Origin: Nothophaeocryptopus gaeumannii | Lineage: Eukaryota > Ascomycota > Dothideomycetes > Mycosphaerellales > Mycosphaerellaceae | Direction of reading: 5' to 3' | Length of the DNA stretch: 64,000 nt | NCBI GenBank assembly: GCA_031771865.1 | Contig: JASISA010000042.1 | Location: 675,501 to 739,500 of the forward strand | In this document: positions 9,818-20,065 of the stretch, piece by piece | Position numbering within the stretch: position 1 is the first letter of the stretch | Layout: every line of letters begins with the position of its first letter | Made by a program: the position numbers and the translations under genes | Notes under the pieces: generated by a model | Databases searched by the model: none | What the model was told of the DNA's origin: nothing | The model's input: only the letters and a program-made list of their open reading frames with translations

Positions 9818-12184
9818 TTAATCAGAATCACTGCTGGAAGGAGGATCGCTCAGCTCGTCCTGAGCCTTCAGCCAAGCTTCTGCCGCCGCCTGCTTCGCTC
9901 TGAGCTTCGAAAGCGGGCTCGGCCGAGCCTTGGGATCCGGTGGGATGTCGAATTCCATCTCTAGAGGGAAGATGAGCTCTGAAGGCTGGGGAGCAGGCGT
10001 GAGTGCCTTGGCAGCTAGTTTCGCCGGCTCCTTTGGCGCAAGGCCGGCCTTGGAGTTCTCCTTGGTCTTGCGGTTCTTCCTCTGCTTGTTCTTCCTCCTC
10101 TTGACTTTCGACGAGTTCTCGCTCACCTCACTGATTCTGGACACAGTGGGGGCCAGCTCAGGCATTTCATCGTCAGCATCGTCATCAGAGATGCCGTCGT
10201 CTGGTCCGACCGCATCATCGGGATCGTGCCATGGGTTCGGCTTCTCCGCCGAAACGATAGACTCATCATCATCGCGGATGACTTCCTCATCGGCAGACTC
10301 CCAGTCATCATTTTGCAGAGTTTGGAGACCGCGTAAAGCATCATGACGCCGGGGCGCGAACTGTCCATCAGCTTCAGCTCTTTCGCGCTCGCGGCGTCGA
10401 CGTTGAGCTTTCAACCGATCAATCTCCTCGTGATTCTCCCAGGTGACAGCATCAAGCATCTGCTCACGGCTCAAAATATCCTCGTACTCTCGTTTGGCCT
10501 TCTCTGTGTCTCCGCCTGCAATCTCGCGGGCTTCCTTCCATCTCTCTTCTACAGGCCTGTTGCTGTACATATTATTCGCGCTTGGCTCGGGAGGCGTGAT
10601 CTCGACACGGTTTTGTGCGTTGACTTCCGCGTCAACTCTCGGCTTTGGCGCGTTCTCCACCTCGCCGCAAGGACTAACATTCTTCTCAAGATGCTGAGAG
10701 GACGCTTCTATTGTGTCTCCTCCAGTAGGGCTTGCCTGTGCATTCGCTTGCTGCTTCCGAGCATGCAACAGCCTGCTTGCGCATCCCATTGCTCGTGAGG
10801 GTCTTCGGGGCTTGCCAGAGCTGGGCAGAGAACATGTCGGCGTTTTCGTCCTAGAGATGGGCGGCGTGGGCATCGGCATGGTTCGTGGAAGCTGCACCCA
10901 GGCTGTAAGGATCTCAGAAGGCCAGTCATTTGAGGATCGGGCATATTCTGGCTGTTTGCCCTTCTTTCGATGGAAGTTCAATGTGGACTGACCGCTGCGT
11001 CCTGGGCGCAGTTGACCAGAGTGTACCTCTTCCTGCGGGCAAATAACTGCGCAAAGGCTTATTGTTTCTTGTGAAGCCCGCTCTGGAGGGCTGGAAGGGA
11101 TCGTCGGTGTGTCAGCTGGTGGCGACGAACGCGAGACGGATGACTGCGGCGAGCCTTGAGTCGATTGCAGACTGGATGGTACAAGAACGGTATCGTCTCT
11201 GCTGTCGTCCATCTGTGCTTCGTAAGCCTGCAGTTTTCGCCTCACATCGGGCAGCGCCGAGACTGGAAACCATCGGTCGCACATATCCTCCGTGCTTAGG
11301 CTCTCTCGAAAACCACGACGCAGGAGAAGGTCATGACGTCCTGTCCATGGGCTGAGCGTTTCGCTTTTGTCCCGAGGGAAGGAAGGTTTAGCCTGTTCAC
11401 TTCGCACTACCGACTCCAAATACTTCCGCTCCTGGTGCCGAATCGACTCTTGATTCCGAGACGGAAAGTATTTCGCTTGGATTTCTGAAATGTCGTACCC
11501 GTAAGCGATCGCCGTTCTCACACGCTTCACTTCAGATTCCGACCAGGGAGTGCGCTTCGACTCCGGAGTGGGCTCTTCCATTCGGGAGACATCCTTGTGG
11601 CCGTGTGGATGGTGTTTCTTGAGAATGGCTTTCCGGCCTCTTACAGCACCTTCGGTACGATTCTGGAGCGCGCGGGCAGTCTGACCCGCCGACCAACCAG
11701 AGGCCATGCCGTGGAGAACGATCTTATCCTCGCGATCCGACCAATTCGTCTGCGCGACGGCTAGCACAGACTTCCGACTTTTTCCGGATGACGACGTGGG
11801 GATATCATCGCTAATGGGATCGATGGAAGAGGTACGTTGGAAGAGGTTCTTGCCGCGAGTCGGCAGCTGCGTGGAGGACGAGCTTGAGGATGTGAAGGGT
11901 TGGAGAAACTTTCTGGCTCCCTTCGACAGCTGTCCAGATGGCGGCGTTTCTTGGGTGCTGAAGGTGGACGGCCCGCGAGGTGATTTGGTTGGCAGGCTAG
12001 GGACTTTGAAGCCATCGGCATCGATGCGTACAGACTCCTTCGTCGTGCTTTGCGTGGCGCCTGGCAGTGGTTCGTGGGCGCGAGTTTCGTCGATTCGCGT
12101 CTCGAGTCGAGTTTCCTCCTTACGGCGCTTCCTGGCGGCGTGCGAGGGGCCGGCGTGGCCGAATTCGGTAGATGCGCGCTTCAT
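9818..12184 (-). CDS. nuclear protein with three Myb/SANT-like repeats
   Basis: A single exon of 788 aa. Three helix-turn-helix-like segments with spaced Trp and Leu/Ile residues lie at about residues 147-189 (NWSDREDKIVLHGMASGWS), 212-257 (TPWSESEVKRVRTAIAYGYD) and 279-318 (SPWTGRHDLLLRRGF). Each starts with a W-S/T-x-x-x-D/E type helix, as in Myb/SANT domains. The middle (about 330-560) is Ser/Pro-rich and disordered. A charged helical stretch near 570-610 follows (REYEDILSREQMLDAV). The tail has an acidic block (DDGISDDDADDEMPE) and a strong basic nuclear-localisation-like block (KVKRRKNKQRKNRKTK). I do not know a named orthologue. DNA or chromatin binding is inferred from the repeats. Confidence 0.72.
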   Translation of the reverse strand: MKRASTEFGHAGPSHAARKRRKEETRLETRIDETRAHEPLPGATQSTTKESVRIDADGFKVPSLPTKSPRGPSTFSTQETPPSGQLSKGARKFLQPFTSSSSSSTQLPTRGKNLFQRTSSIDPISDDIPTSSSGKSRKSVLAVAQTNWSDREDKIVLHGMASGWSAGQTARALQNRTEGAVRGRKAILKKHHPHGHKDVSRMEEPTPESKRTPWSESEVKRVRTAIAYGYDISEIQAKYFPSRNQESIRHQERKYLESVVRSEQAKPSFPRDKSETLSPWTGRHDLLLRRGFRESLSTEDMCDRWFPVSALPDVRRKLQAYEAQMDDSRDDTVLVPSSLQSTQGSPQSSVSRSSPPADTPTIPSSPPERASQETISLCAVICPQEEVHSGQLRPGRSGQSTLNFHRKKGKQPEYARSSNDWPSEILTAWVQLPRTMPMPTPPISRTKTPTCSLPSSGKPRRPSRAMGCASRLLHARKQQANAQASPTGGDTIEASSQHLEKNVSPCGEVENAPKPRVDAEVNAQNRVEITPPEPSANNMYSNRPVEERWKEAREIAGGDTEKAKREYEDILSREQMLDAVTWENHEEIDRLKAQRRRRERERAEADGQFAPRRHDALRGLQTLQNDDWESADEEVIRDDDESIVSAEKPNPWHDPDDAVGPDDGISDDDADDEMPELAPTVSRISEVSENSSKVKRRKNKQRKNRKTKENSKAGLAPKEPAKLAAKALTPAPQPSELIFPLEMEFDIPPDPKARPSPLSKLRAKQAAAEAWLKAQDELSDPPSSSDSD

Positions 12185-12659
12185 GTTGTATCGCTATCAC
12201 CACTACGGGCGGCCGGCGCAGGCGCGAGCGTCAACAATATCGATGTCGGTGTCAAAGGTGGTGTGAGGGTGAGAGTGGAGGTGAGCTCCGAAGCTCGGGT
12301 GGAAGTGCAAATCGCGACACTAGCGCGTGAATGCGCGCGACGCCAATGCCCCGCACTAAATGAAGCTTATCTTCAACTGCCGGGACGTCCTCAGCGGCAA
12401 CTGCTCCGTTCCTGCATCTTCGCCAGACGTCGCGTAGTGCTGAATCTCGTTTATTCCTACTTTTGAAACAGTGTACTAGCTCACAACAATCAAAGTGAGG
12501 CCAGTGGAAAGTGTCATCGGGTTGAGCGCGCACACAGTCCAGTTCCACGACATTGGTCAAGTCAGAAATGAGATGTGATGGAAGCAACGAGGGATATCCT
12601 TGAAGAACCCAATGTCTCGTGCGAGTAGATACACCATGTACACATCATGTCCACGACCA
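12185..12659. other. intergenic, tandem minus-strand genes
   Basis: 5' flank of the Myb-like gene and 3' flank of the LRR gene. Nothing further is recognised. Confidence 0.5.
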
Positions 12660-14243
12660 TTAACACCTGAACGTCCCAGCTTCAGAGGGTCTCGCACACT
12701 GCCAGCTACAGACCTTTCGCATGAAGGGCAGAACAGTCTCTTGGTTAAGCTCTGCTTGCGATGGGAACCCGTTGTACCAATACTCGATCCATTGGGCTCT
12801 GGCGAGAATGAATGACTTCGAACAAACTGAACAGCGCGGGTTTCCGTGCTCCAGGCCTGGCGCTGCACTGCGCAGCGCCGTCGTTACTTGAGCAGGCAAG
12901 CTGGTAGGTACATCGTGGAGATCGAAGTGCTGCTGAGCTGCCCGCAAAGACAGTTCAAATAGAGAAGGTGCAGCTGCGTTCGTATCTTCACAGTCAAGGC
13001 CCTCCTCTGTCGAATTGAAAGTCGGGATAGTGCGTTCATCGCCATCTTCTCTGCGGAGCGGACTCCCATCAATGTCGAAGTACCGTACGGGCGAAGCAGC
13101 CAGATAGATTAGTTCCTCTTTGCATATGTTAAGCTCTTGACCCGCCCTCGAAGCTTCTTGCACATGTTGATTTCGTAGAGCACGCCCGAGTTGGAGGCGA
13201 ATTTCCAGCTCTGATCGCACGTCTAGTGGGGCTTGCAGCAAGTAAGACCTCCTCAGATTCTCGAAGTAAGCCCTGGTATCGCCCCAGCGGCCAAGTTCTT
13301 CGCTCGATGCCTTGACTTCGGCTGGCAATGCTGGCAAGGAGGAAGTGCCAGTGAAACGCGCCGGCTCAATCAGCGGATTGGGTCGCGCGCTGATCGTTCT
13401 GTGAGTCCCACGACAGTCCAAAAGCGAAAGCAGTTCCCAAGGAAGACAAGTGATGGCGTTTCCGGCAATGTTGAGTTCCTTGAGTCTGCGTAGGCGACCA
13501 ATGGATGGGGGAAGCTCGGTAAGGGTATTGTTCCTTAGGCTGAGAACAGTGATGTTCAAAAGTCGGAAGAGCTCAGATGGCAGTGAAGTGAGATGGTTCC
13601 GAGACAAGTACAGTTGTATGGACGGAGTAAATGCGCTGAACTCGCCCTCGGATGGGGGTTGTGTGGGATCGAATTGAGGCTGGCGGATGAGTTCGTGCAG
13701 CGGCCGCAGAGTAGTCGATGAGAGATGTCCCAGATTCATATTGGAAAGATCGACTATCTCGTTGCCATTCTCGACGCAATCATTGACAGTGCTCAGTGCA
13801 AGCTCTTCCACGGACGATCGAAATTTTTGTGTGAGCTGCGCTGCATGTCTATCACTGACACGCAAGCGCTGCAAACAATCTCCGCTGGAAAGCAGACTTG
13901 CAGTGCCCTCCTCGCTGCCATCGCTTCCCATCCAGACGCCACTGTCCGCATTCCTAAGCGGCTCTTTCTTAGCTGAGCTGCCCTCTGGCTCCAAGTTCGA
14001 TCTCTTGCCCAAAGACCACCAGGGACCTTTGACCATCCGCTTTCGCTTCGGCCGCTCATACCCGGTCACGTCCTCCGCTCCGGATGTATCGTCGGAGAAC
14101 AATGGGTCGCTCGAGAGGTTGTCATACTCTTGAAGATGTCGCTTTCGGCTGGGTTGATGCGTGGTGTAGGTCGGTAACGATGGCGAGGATGGAAGTTCTT
14201 CCAGCTCCTCTGGAAGCAGTGGCGGCGATGACGGCAGAGCCAT
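12660..14243 (-). CDS. leucine-rich-repeat protein with C-terminal CxxC region
   Basis: A single exon of 527 aa. The first 130 residues are disordered, with a basic cluster (ERPKRKRMVKGPWW) resembling a nuclear signal. Residues about 160-290 form LRR-like units: EIVDLSNMNLGHL, SIQLYLSRNHLTSLPSELF, ITVLSLRNNTLTELPPSIG and LKELNIAGNAITCLPWELL. The last 60 residues contain CSVC, then later CSWQC and a terminal Cys, a possible metal site. The family is conserved in filamentous fungi and resembles nuclear LRR proteins, but I know no assigned function. It is in tandem with the Myb-like gene. The start at 14243 is the first ATG, followed by an acidic Pro/Ser/Leu stretch. Confidence 0.8.
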   Translation of the reverse strand: MALPSSPPLLPEELEELPSSPSLPTYTTHQPSRKRHLQEYDNLSSDPLFSDDTSGAEDVTGYERPKRKRMVKGPWWSLGKRSNLEPEGSSAKKEPLRNADSGVWMGSDGSEEGTASLLSSGDCLQRLRVSDRHAAQLTQKFRSSVEELALSTVNDCVENGNEIVDLSNMNLGHLSSTTLRPLHELIRQPQFDPTQPPSEGEFSAFTPSIQLYLSRNHLTSLPSELFRLLNITVLSLRNNTLTELPPSIGRLRRLKELNIAGNAITCLPWELLSLLDCRGTHRTISARPNPLIEPARFTGTSSLPALPAEVKASSEELGRWGDTRAYFENLRRSYLLQAPLDVRSELEIRLQLGRALRNQHVQEASRAGQELNICKEELIYLAASPVRYFDIDGSPLRREDGDERTIPTFNSTEEGLDCEDTNAAAPSLFELSLRAAQQHFDLHDVPTSLPAQVTTALRSAAPGLEHGNPRCSVCSKSFILARAQWIEYWYNGFPSQAELNQETVLPFMRKVCSWQCARPSEAGTFRC

Positions 14244-16721
14244 CTCGAGGATGAGATGCTCGAGTGCTCGCCTGGAGAATAGAAGGAGAGGAAGGAGGAG
14301 AAGTCGTCAGACCATTGCGATAAACGTAGACACGCGCCTGGACGCGTCTCAGATCGCCCCACAACAGAGATGACGCCACCTCCCGAGCCGAGGCTCCACT
14401 CCACTCCTCCACTCCAGTCCACCACCACACCTCTCTCTCTCCGATACTTCTAGTTGCTCTTGCAGAAATAGCAACATCAACAACACGCCTGCTGGAGACA
14501 GCAAACTTGTTTGAACCGGTCAGGTAGCCCAAAAATCAAGCAGACAAGACGGAACTCGTTCGTCTGCAGGAATCATGCTGTCTTTCCAGCCTGCTTGCGA
14601 AGCAGAGGACTTCGCCGTCCGCTGTATGTCGACGACAATCGATTATCGAGTGCCAGCTTCAGAAATGGAGATGTTGAGGGCCATGGCACACGTCTCGCTG
14701 TCAGCGTACACGTCTCGCTGTCAGCGTATAGCGACCCCGGCTCTTCTTCAAGATGCCCCTACCTGTGTGACACTCTTGCTGCGTGAAGCTGGTCATGCGG
14801 ACCCTGTCGTACGAAGCGAGCTGAATAGAACTTGAATACGAGGCGAGCTGAACAGAACTTGTACAGCTGAGAGAAATGCCATCCTTGTTGTTCATTGCAG
14901 CCTTCCTCAACCGCGGTGGATATGGCAATCGGAGTTATACAGCGACTTTTAGCCCTCACGGACGCGGCAGTTGGATCGTACGTGGCATATAAACTGGTGG
15001 ATGGAGTCGTATTTGCATTGAGATGTTCGAGCATCTCCTCGTACTGCCACGCTGCTGATGGATCTTGGGCGCTCGTGAGAACGCTCAGACAAGGCACGTG
15101 GAGATTGGTGAACAGATTCGTAGGCGACGGGAGTCTCAGACGGCATCGGATTCAGCTTCGCAGACGTACTGGAACTGCGGCTCTCTTGGTGGTCTGTCCG
15201 GCGTGCCTGATCTCACAACATACACCTCCTGCAAGGCGACGTATGTGCACATATTCACGAGTGCCCTGAAAAAAAGAAATGATTTGCTCGCAGAAGGTGT
15301 CATCAAAGGCGTGGATACCACTGGCTTCATCATTGGCACTGTGCGATCCGCCACGAACAAGGATAGTATACCTTTCTCTACTTTGGATCCCCGGGATTGC
15401 GTCGCCGCTTGTCTGTCCAAGGTCAATGCAGCAAATACGGCTAGTCGTTCCGCATCGGAAACACCGTCTTCAGCAGGCCTTCAACTTTGTTCTTCCAGAT
15501 TTTGCATGGCGTAGAATCCTAGCAAGCGAAAATGAAGACTCGTGTTTGAGGCTGAGCACAAAACGGGCGGAATGCTCTGGACTTGCGACCCATCGGGACA
15601 AACGGTGTCATTGTATGCGAAGAGACAGAGAGGCAACTTTTTTTCTGAAACAGATGGTAGATACTTGCAGAGTCTCGAAGATATCAAATGGACGAATCTT
15701 TCTTTTCGCTACTGATATAAGTAAATTGTACCTTTTGTAACTTGCTCGTTTTATATGTTGTAGTAATTCGTAGCCGTGTGTCGTGTTGCCTGTGGATAGA
15801 GTGAAGTTGTTGAGCAAAGGTAAGGGATAGGCGAGGTCGAAATATTTATATAGCTTGCAAAGAAGAGGAAAGCAAGAGTCGGTTTTAAACATAATAGTAC
15901 AATATCCTAGATATATCGTGTCGGAGGGTACTATAGTATAAGGAGCTTCGGAGAGCCTGCCCCATGCCCTATAGCTAGCATTGACGTTTAGGAAACATCC
16001 GGCCTACTCCGGCATCTATCTCGGCTTCCTAGACATGTCTACGAGTTTGATTTTTTTCGGGGATGTGCTGGTTTCCCTTCGGGGATACTGAAGTTCTTAC
16101 AGGAAACCCAATGAAAGTGCAGCCAGTCAAAGCACTGAGTTCATTAAACTCGCAGAAAAGAGTGTTACTACTTGTTTAGCCTTTGCCATCTTCTCACTTT
16201 GAGTGCCAGATATGCTTGCTGTCTCTCCAAGGTTTGCATTGTATTCAACCGCGTGGTATCTCTTTGACTGCCATCGTGGTTACTTCGAGGGAACATAAGC
16301 GGAGCAAGATTGTCGTCAAACGTTGAGTACTGGTAATCGCAGCGCTGAGAACGGCGTGCTGGCAGGGCTCCTGCATGAATGCCTTTTGCGGGCGAGTTTT
16401 CAGGGGGGATACGTGGACCTCTCGCTCTGCCGGCATCGTGTCGTTACATGGCCACACGGCGAGCCATGTCCTCTGCACCTGATGATCGACATATCAGGTA
16501 TCGCTCGGCACGCTGCGGCTGCCATTCTCGCGGTCGTTCGCCTCAAGGTGTGAGTGCTTTTCGTAACATGACACAAATTCACGCAGATGTTCTCAGTCGA
16601 CAGAGTCGCCCTGTAAAGTCTGATGAGCGTGTTGGGATTTGATATGGTCTCGTCAGCTTCGGCCGTCCGTTCTCGCCGTAGCTGGGGTGAGAGGTGTGTG
16701 TCCAGAACTGTGGTGGGTTCT
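14244..16721. other. 2.5 kb region without a supportable gene
   Basis: Two exact copies of a 20-bp unit lie at 14688-14727, and a looser repeat around GCGAGCTGAAYAGAACTTG follows at about 14816-14863. The frame 15065-15514 (+) contains a Cys-spaced segment (TYWNCGSLGGLSGVPDLTTY) and GT/AG sites near 15240-15295, but no joined frame is convincing, so a decayed or multi-exon gene is possible. The part from about 15700 to 16200 is AT-richer and featureless. Confidence 0.45.
14688..14727. repeat. tandem duplication, 2 x 20 bp
   Basis: Two perfect consecutive copies of ACACGTCTCGCTGTCAGCGT. Probably a small slippage duplication in non-coding DNA. Confidence 0.85.
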
Positions 16722-17837
16722 TCAAACTCCGCTATCTGCGCCGGGTGATCGATCGCTCAGAGAGCTGGCTTCGTGTAGAGTGCATACATCCTCGACATGC
16801 TCAAAGCGTGCAAGATCGTATTCTAGACCGAGGCTCTGCTGGCGCGCAGACCTTCGCCGCGATGCGCCTGAATCAGATTGCCGCGTGGCAGAGGGGTGCG
16901 TGATGTCGGTAGAGATCCTGGTCAGATCCACGAAGTCTCTTACGTCCATGTCGTAGTCGTCTCCGCTGGTCTTGCCTTCCGTCGTCACGAACCCGATGGA
17001 GGACTTTCGCAAGCCCTGTTGTGGTTTCGTGTTGCCGACAAACTTGACCAGCTTCCCCAAGATGGCAAACTCGAGCTTCAGCTTCACGGAATACACAACG
17101 CCTTTCAACAGTGTCTCCAGAATGTAGAGCGAGGCACATTCGAGCCCAAGCAGGCCAAGGTCCAGGATGATGATGACGATGTTGATAAATATCAACTGCT
17201 TCATCGTCTTCCTCGTCCCAGGCTGCAGTGATGTCTTGAGGATCTTGACAGTCTCGACGATGTAAATGGACGATAGAACTAGCTCTTGAAGGAAGAATCC
17301 AATCATTTGAATCTTCTCCATGATGTTGTATCCAGTCTCGAACGTGTGGGTGCGCATATCTCCATTCGAGCCAAACGTCAGCACCGTAGTAGGGACGTGG
17401 AGGATGAGAACATTGATGCAAATCATCCACTTGGTCCAGCGTAGTAGCCTATCGCCCTTCTTCCCGGCTACAATAAGGTGGAGTCGTGACCAGAGTACGA
17501 GCGCCTGGCCTGTAACCATTGGGTACCAACCAACAGTGAGCAGGACCACCGCCAGCCACTTCAGATTGCCGGTCGTGATATTCATGAACTTGAGGAGGAA
17601 GCCAAGCGAGTATGGAATGATCCCGACGCCCGAGACGAGCATTGACCAGAAGTATAGCCCGAAGAAATGCTTGAAGGTCAGGAAGATCATGATCACCAGC
17701 TCGCACGAGTTGTACATGGCCAGTCCGGCGAAGAAGACGATGAATATGCGCAGAGTTTCGCTGTTCCCATCGTAGCCGCCTGTGATTCCAGCACCTGGAG
17801 ATGTCCATGATGCAGAGCTTGATGAATTTGATGCCAT
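16722..17837 (-). CDS. DUF7703-type seven-transmembrane fungal protein
   Basis: A single exon of 371 aa from the ATG at 17837; an upstream in-frame start at 17951 would add 38 charged residues and seems less likely. After GITGGYDGNSETLRIFIVFF come about seven hydrophobic helices, including YNSCELVIMIFLTF, YFWSMLVSGVGIIPYSLGF, WLAVVLLTVGWYPMVTGQAL, WMICINVLILHVPTTVL and LIFINIVIIILDLGLLGL. The tail of about 100 residues is soluble with Ser/Arg clusters (SGASRRRSARQQS). This is the layout of the DUF7703 family of fungal integral membrane proteins, which look receptor-like. Function is unknown and no signalling partner is visible nearby. Confidence 0.82.
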   Translation of the reverse strand: MASNSSSSASWTSPGAGITGGYDGNSETLRIFIVFFAGLAMYNSCELVIMIFLTFKHFFGLYFWSMLVSGVGIIPYSLGFLLKFMNITTGNLKWLAVVLLTVGWYPMVTGQALVLWSRLHLIVAGKKGDRLLRWTKWMICINVLILHVPTTVLTFGSNGDMRTHTFETGYNIMEKIQMIGFFLQELVLSSIYIVETVKILKTSLQPGTRKTMKQLIFINIVIIILDLGLLGLECASLYILETLLKGVVYSVKLKLEFAILGKLVKFVGNTKPQQGLRKSSIGFVTTEGKTSGDDYDMDVRDFVDLTRISTDITHPSATRQSDSGASRRRSARQQSLGLEYDLARFEHVEDVCTLHEASSLSDRSPGADSGV

Positions 17838-18661
17838 CGGGGTCGCATCCTCGGGTCTGGTATGGGTCTCTCTCACTGGCCTCCTCGAAGGTTGCTTCTC
17901 TTGTCTCTTCGACAGGGCATCTCGACGTGTCCAAAAGTCTCTGCACAGCACGCCGCCAGGACTGGTCGTTCGTCTGCGCCAGGCGTGCGCGCGATGGCCT
18001 CGAGGTGTGAAGCGTCTTCAGCTGTGTCGAGTGTCAAGTTGTACGACTGGCAGGAAGCGCGGTGTCAGCAGGCACCTTCAGCCAGCCCGAAAATAAAGCG
18101 ATCGCCGCGCCGGACTTCTGGCTTGAGCTCTGCGGGGAGAGATCGGCATGCGTGGCCGCCACGATGGATCGACCACCAATCGCCTTCTGACAGGTTGCGG
18201 CTTGACGTGACCTTCTCCGCCTGTTCGCCCTCGAATTTTTGGGTCGGGCGCGGTGGTCCCGGCTTCCTTCGACGGGAAGCAGCGAATAACGACCCTTCAG
18301 CATGAACTCAATCCTTCAATGCAAACGAGTACAAGCCAATCAGAACCGGTGCCTGCATGCGCTCAATGTTGGCGACTGTCGCGATCCGGCCGCAACAACA
18401 AATAGGCACATTGCGATGAGTCGAGAACGAGCTGGCACAAGAGTTGAATGCGAAATGAGGTTGCAGGTGGATGAATATCAAGCAGGAGGTATGCTAGCAA
18501 GGAGAACGAAGCGATCTCGTCTTTCACAGACCCCGCGAGACACGCCACGACTGGACAGACGATGTTGCGTAGCACGCACGGCCGGTGTCGCATATTGTTC
18601 ACCACATGCTGCGATGCCGCCTTCTTCATGGTCTGGCATGGTCTCAAGCAAGCTTGGGACA
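17838..18661. other. intergenic, tandem minus-strand genes
   Basis: Promoter side of the DUF7703 gene and 3' flank of the GT8 gene. Overlapping frames near 18302-18823 lack motifs. Confidence 0.5.
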
Positions 18662-20065
18662 TCAAGATGCGGCCAAACTCGAATCACCATCAATGACACC
18701 GGGACAGACAGACGTCGCTGTCTTTCGCCAGACGATGAACTGCTCAAGCAGCACGGGGTGTGCATCCGGCCTTTGAAGGCGGAGCGCGGCCTCCGAGATC
18801 GTCCATGGCTTTCCCACGGCTGAGAAGTGTATCACGGCCGCAGCGTCATTCAAGCGGACCAATTCCTTGAACAACGGGTGCCCTCGGGGAAACGAGGCTC
18901 CACGATGGGGGGTGGCTCGGGACTGAGCGTGTCCTCGTGACTTGGAACCGCAACATGAGCAGGCAGTGGAGGTTTAGGAGAGGCCAATGTTCCGTTGGTG
19001 ATGGTAAGATTGAGATCCGGGCTGTTGGCGCTCTTTGCGCCCACATCAAGGCCATTGTTGGGTATTTCAATATCGCGTTTCTTGCTCCCTGCCGCCAATT
19101 TCAGCCTGGCCAAGGCGTTGACCCGCTCGATCGTTGTCACATTGAGCTTGTCGTTCGGGTGATACCATCTTGGTAGGTTCCAGTCCTCCCAGTGGCTGTT
19201 CAGCGTGACGAATTCGCCACTGAGCATCATAACTTCTTCACCGAGCAACTCATTGATGATGTCCATGTCAAATTGATTGTATCCAATGGTGGCTAGCGAT
19301 GCGTTGACAGACTTCCAAAGTCTGTCGGATAAGTTGATCATCAGAAAGGTGCTTGCCAAATAGTCCTTTGCCAGCCAGTACGCACGCGGCGCGGCCAGAT
19401 CGACTGCAGGCAGGCCAGAAAACAAGGTGTCCATGTTGCGCATGATCAATTGATCAGCGTCAAAGACCAAAACGCGGTTGAGCCCTGGGCTCAATCGGTG
19501 TAAGTTGAAAGCCAGCAGCTTCAAGAAACAATCCGTATAATAGCCTCCACCCCCTGCTGCAAGAGGTGGAGGAGTTTCGATGTGCAAGCTCGCTCCCAGG
19601 CCTTCCATCGCCGCCAAGTACGATTAGGCTGATAGACGCAAGGACGTGTATGGGGAGTCGTGAGGCGAGATGGTGGCGGAGACGATGGATGTTTACCAGG
19701 ACTGAGCAAGCGTACAGATCGTTCGTGGCATAAAATGCATAAGCAAAGCCCTCCACGTTGTTGTCGGGCTGCAGGGTTCCAGGCGAATTAGTCTGCTTAA
19801 AGGTCTCTTCAGTGATGGGCTGTTTGGTGACTGCTGTCTGAGTGACCTCCTCTTCCGCCGTGCTCGCAGGTGGCCCACGCTGGTCAGAAAGCCATTGGTG
19901 ATTGACTTGGTCCTCACCACCGACTCTTTCCGAAGCGACTGTGCTGTTGTACTGCCACGACGATAGGTTCGATGGCGCAACATCACTGCGATTGACCGGC
20001 CAGACGAAGAGCAAAGCTCCCAGGATCACGCTCGCGGCGGCGACGGTGTTGAAAGTCTCGCGCAT
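18662..20065 (-). pseudogene. GT8 glycosyltransferase (GNT1-like), two frameshifts
   Basis: The pieces add up to a full-length fungal glycosyltransferase family 8 protein like Golgi alpha-GlcNAc transferase GNT1. The N-terminal frame (20065 down to about 19634) has a signal anchor (AAASVILGALLFVWPV) and a stem, then EGFAYAFYATNDLYACSVLV. The middle frame (about 19629-18885) holds YYTDCFLKLLAFNLHRL, VLVFDADQLIM (the DxD motif), DLAAPRAYWL and LNSHWEDWNLPRWYHP. The C-terminal frame (about 18880-18662) has LFKELVRLNDAAAVIHFSAV and GKPWTI. Frame changes at about 19630 and 18882 interrupt the protein, and neither spot has room for an intron. Either the gene is dead or the assembly has indel errors. 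The intact catalytic motifs between the breaks favour a recent lesion or an error. Confidence 0.8.

Noticed and set aside
15065..15514. Possible secreted protein with TYWNCGSLGG segment
   Set aside because: No valid start and the obvious intron gives stops in the next exon; kept only as a remark in the spacer entry.
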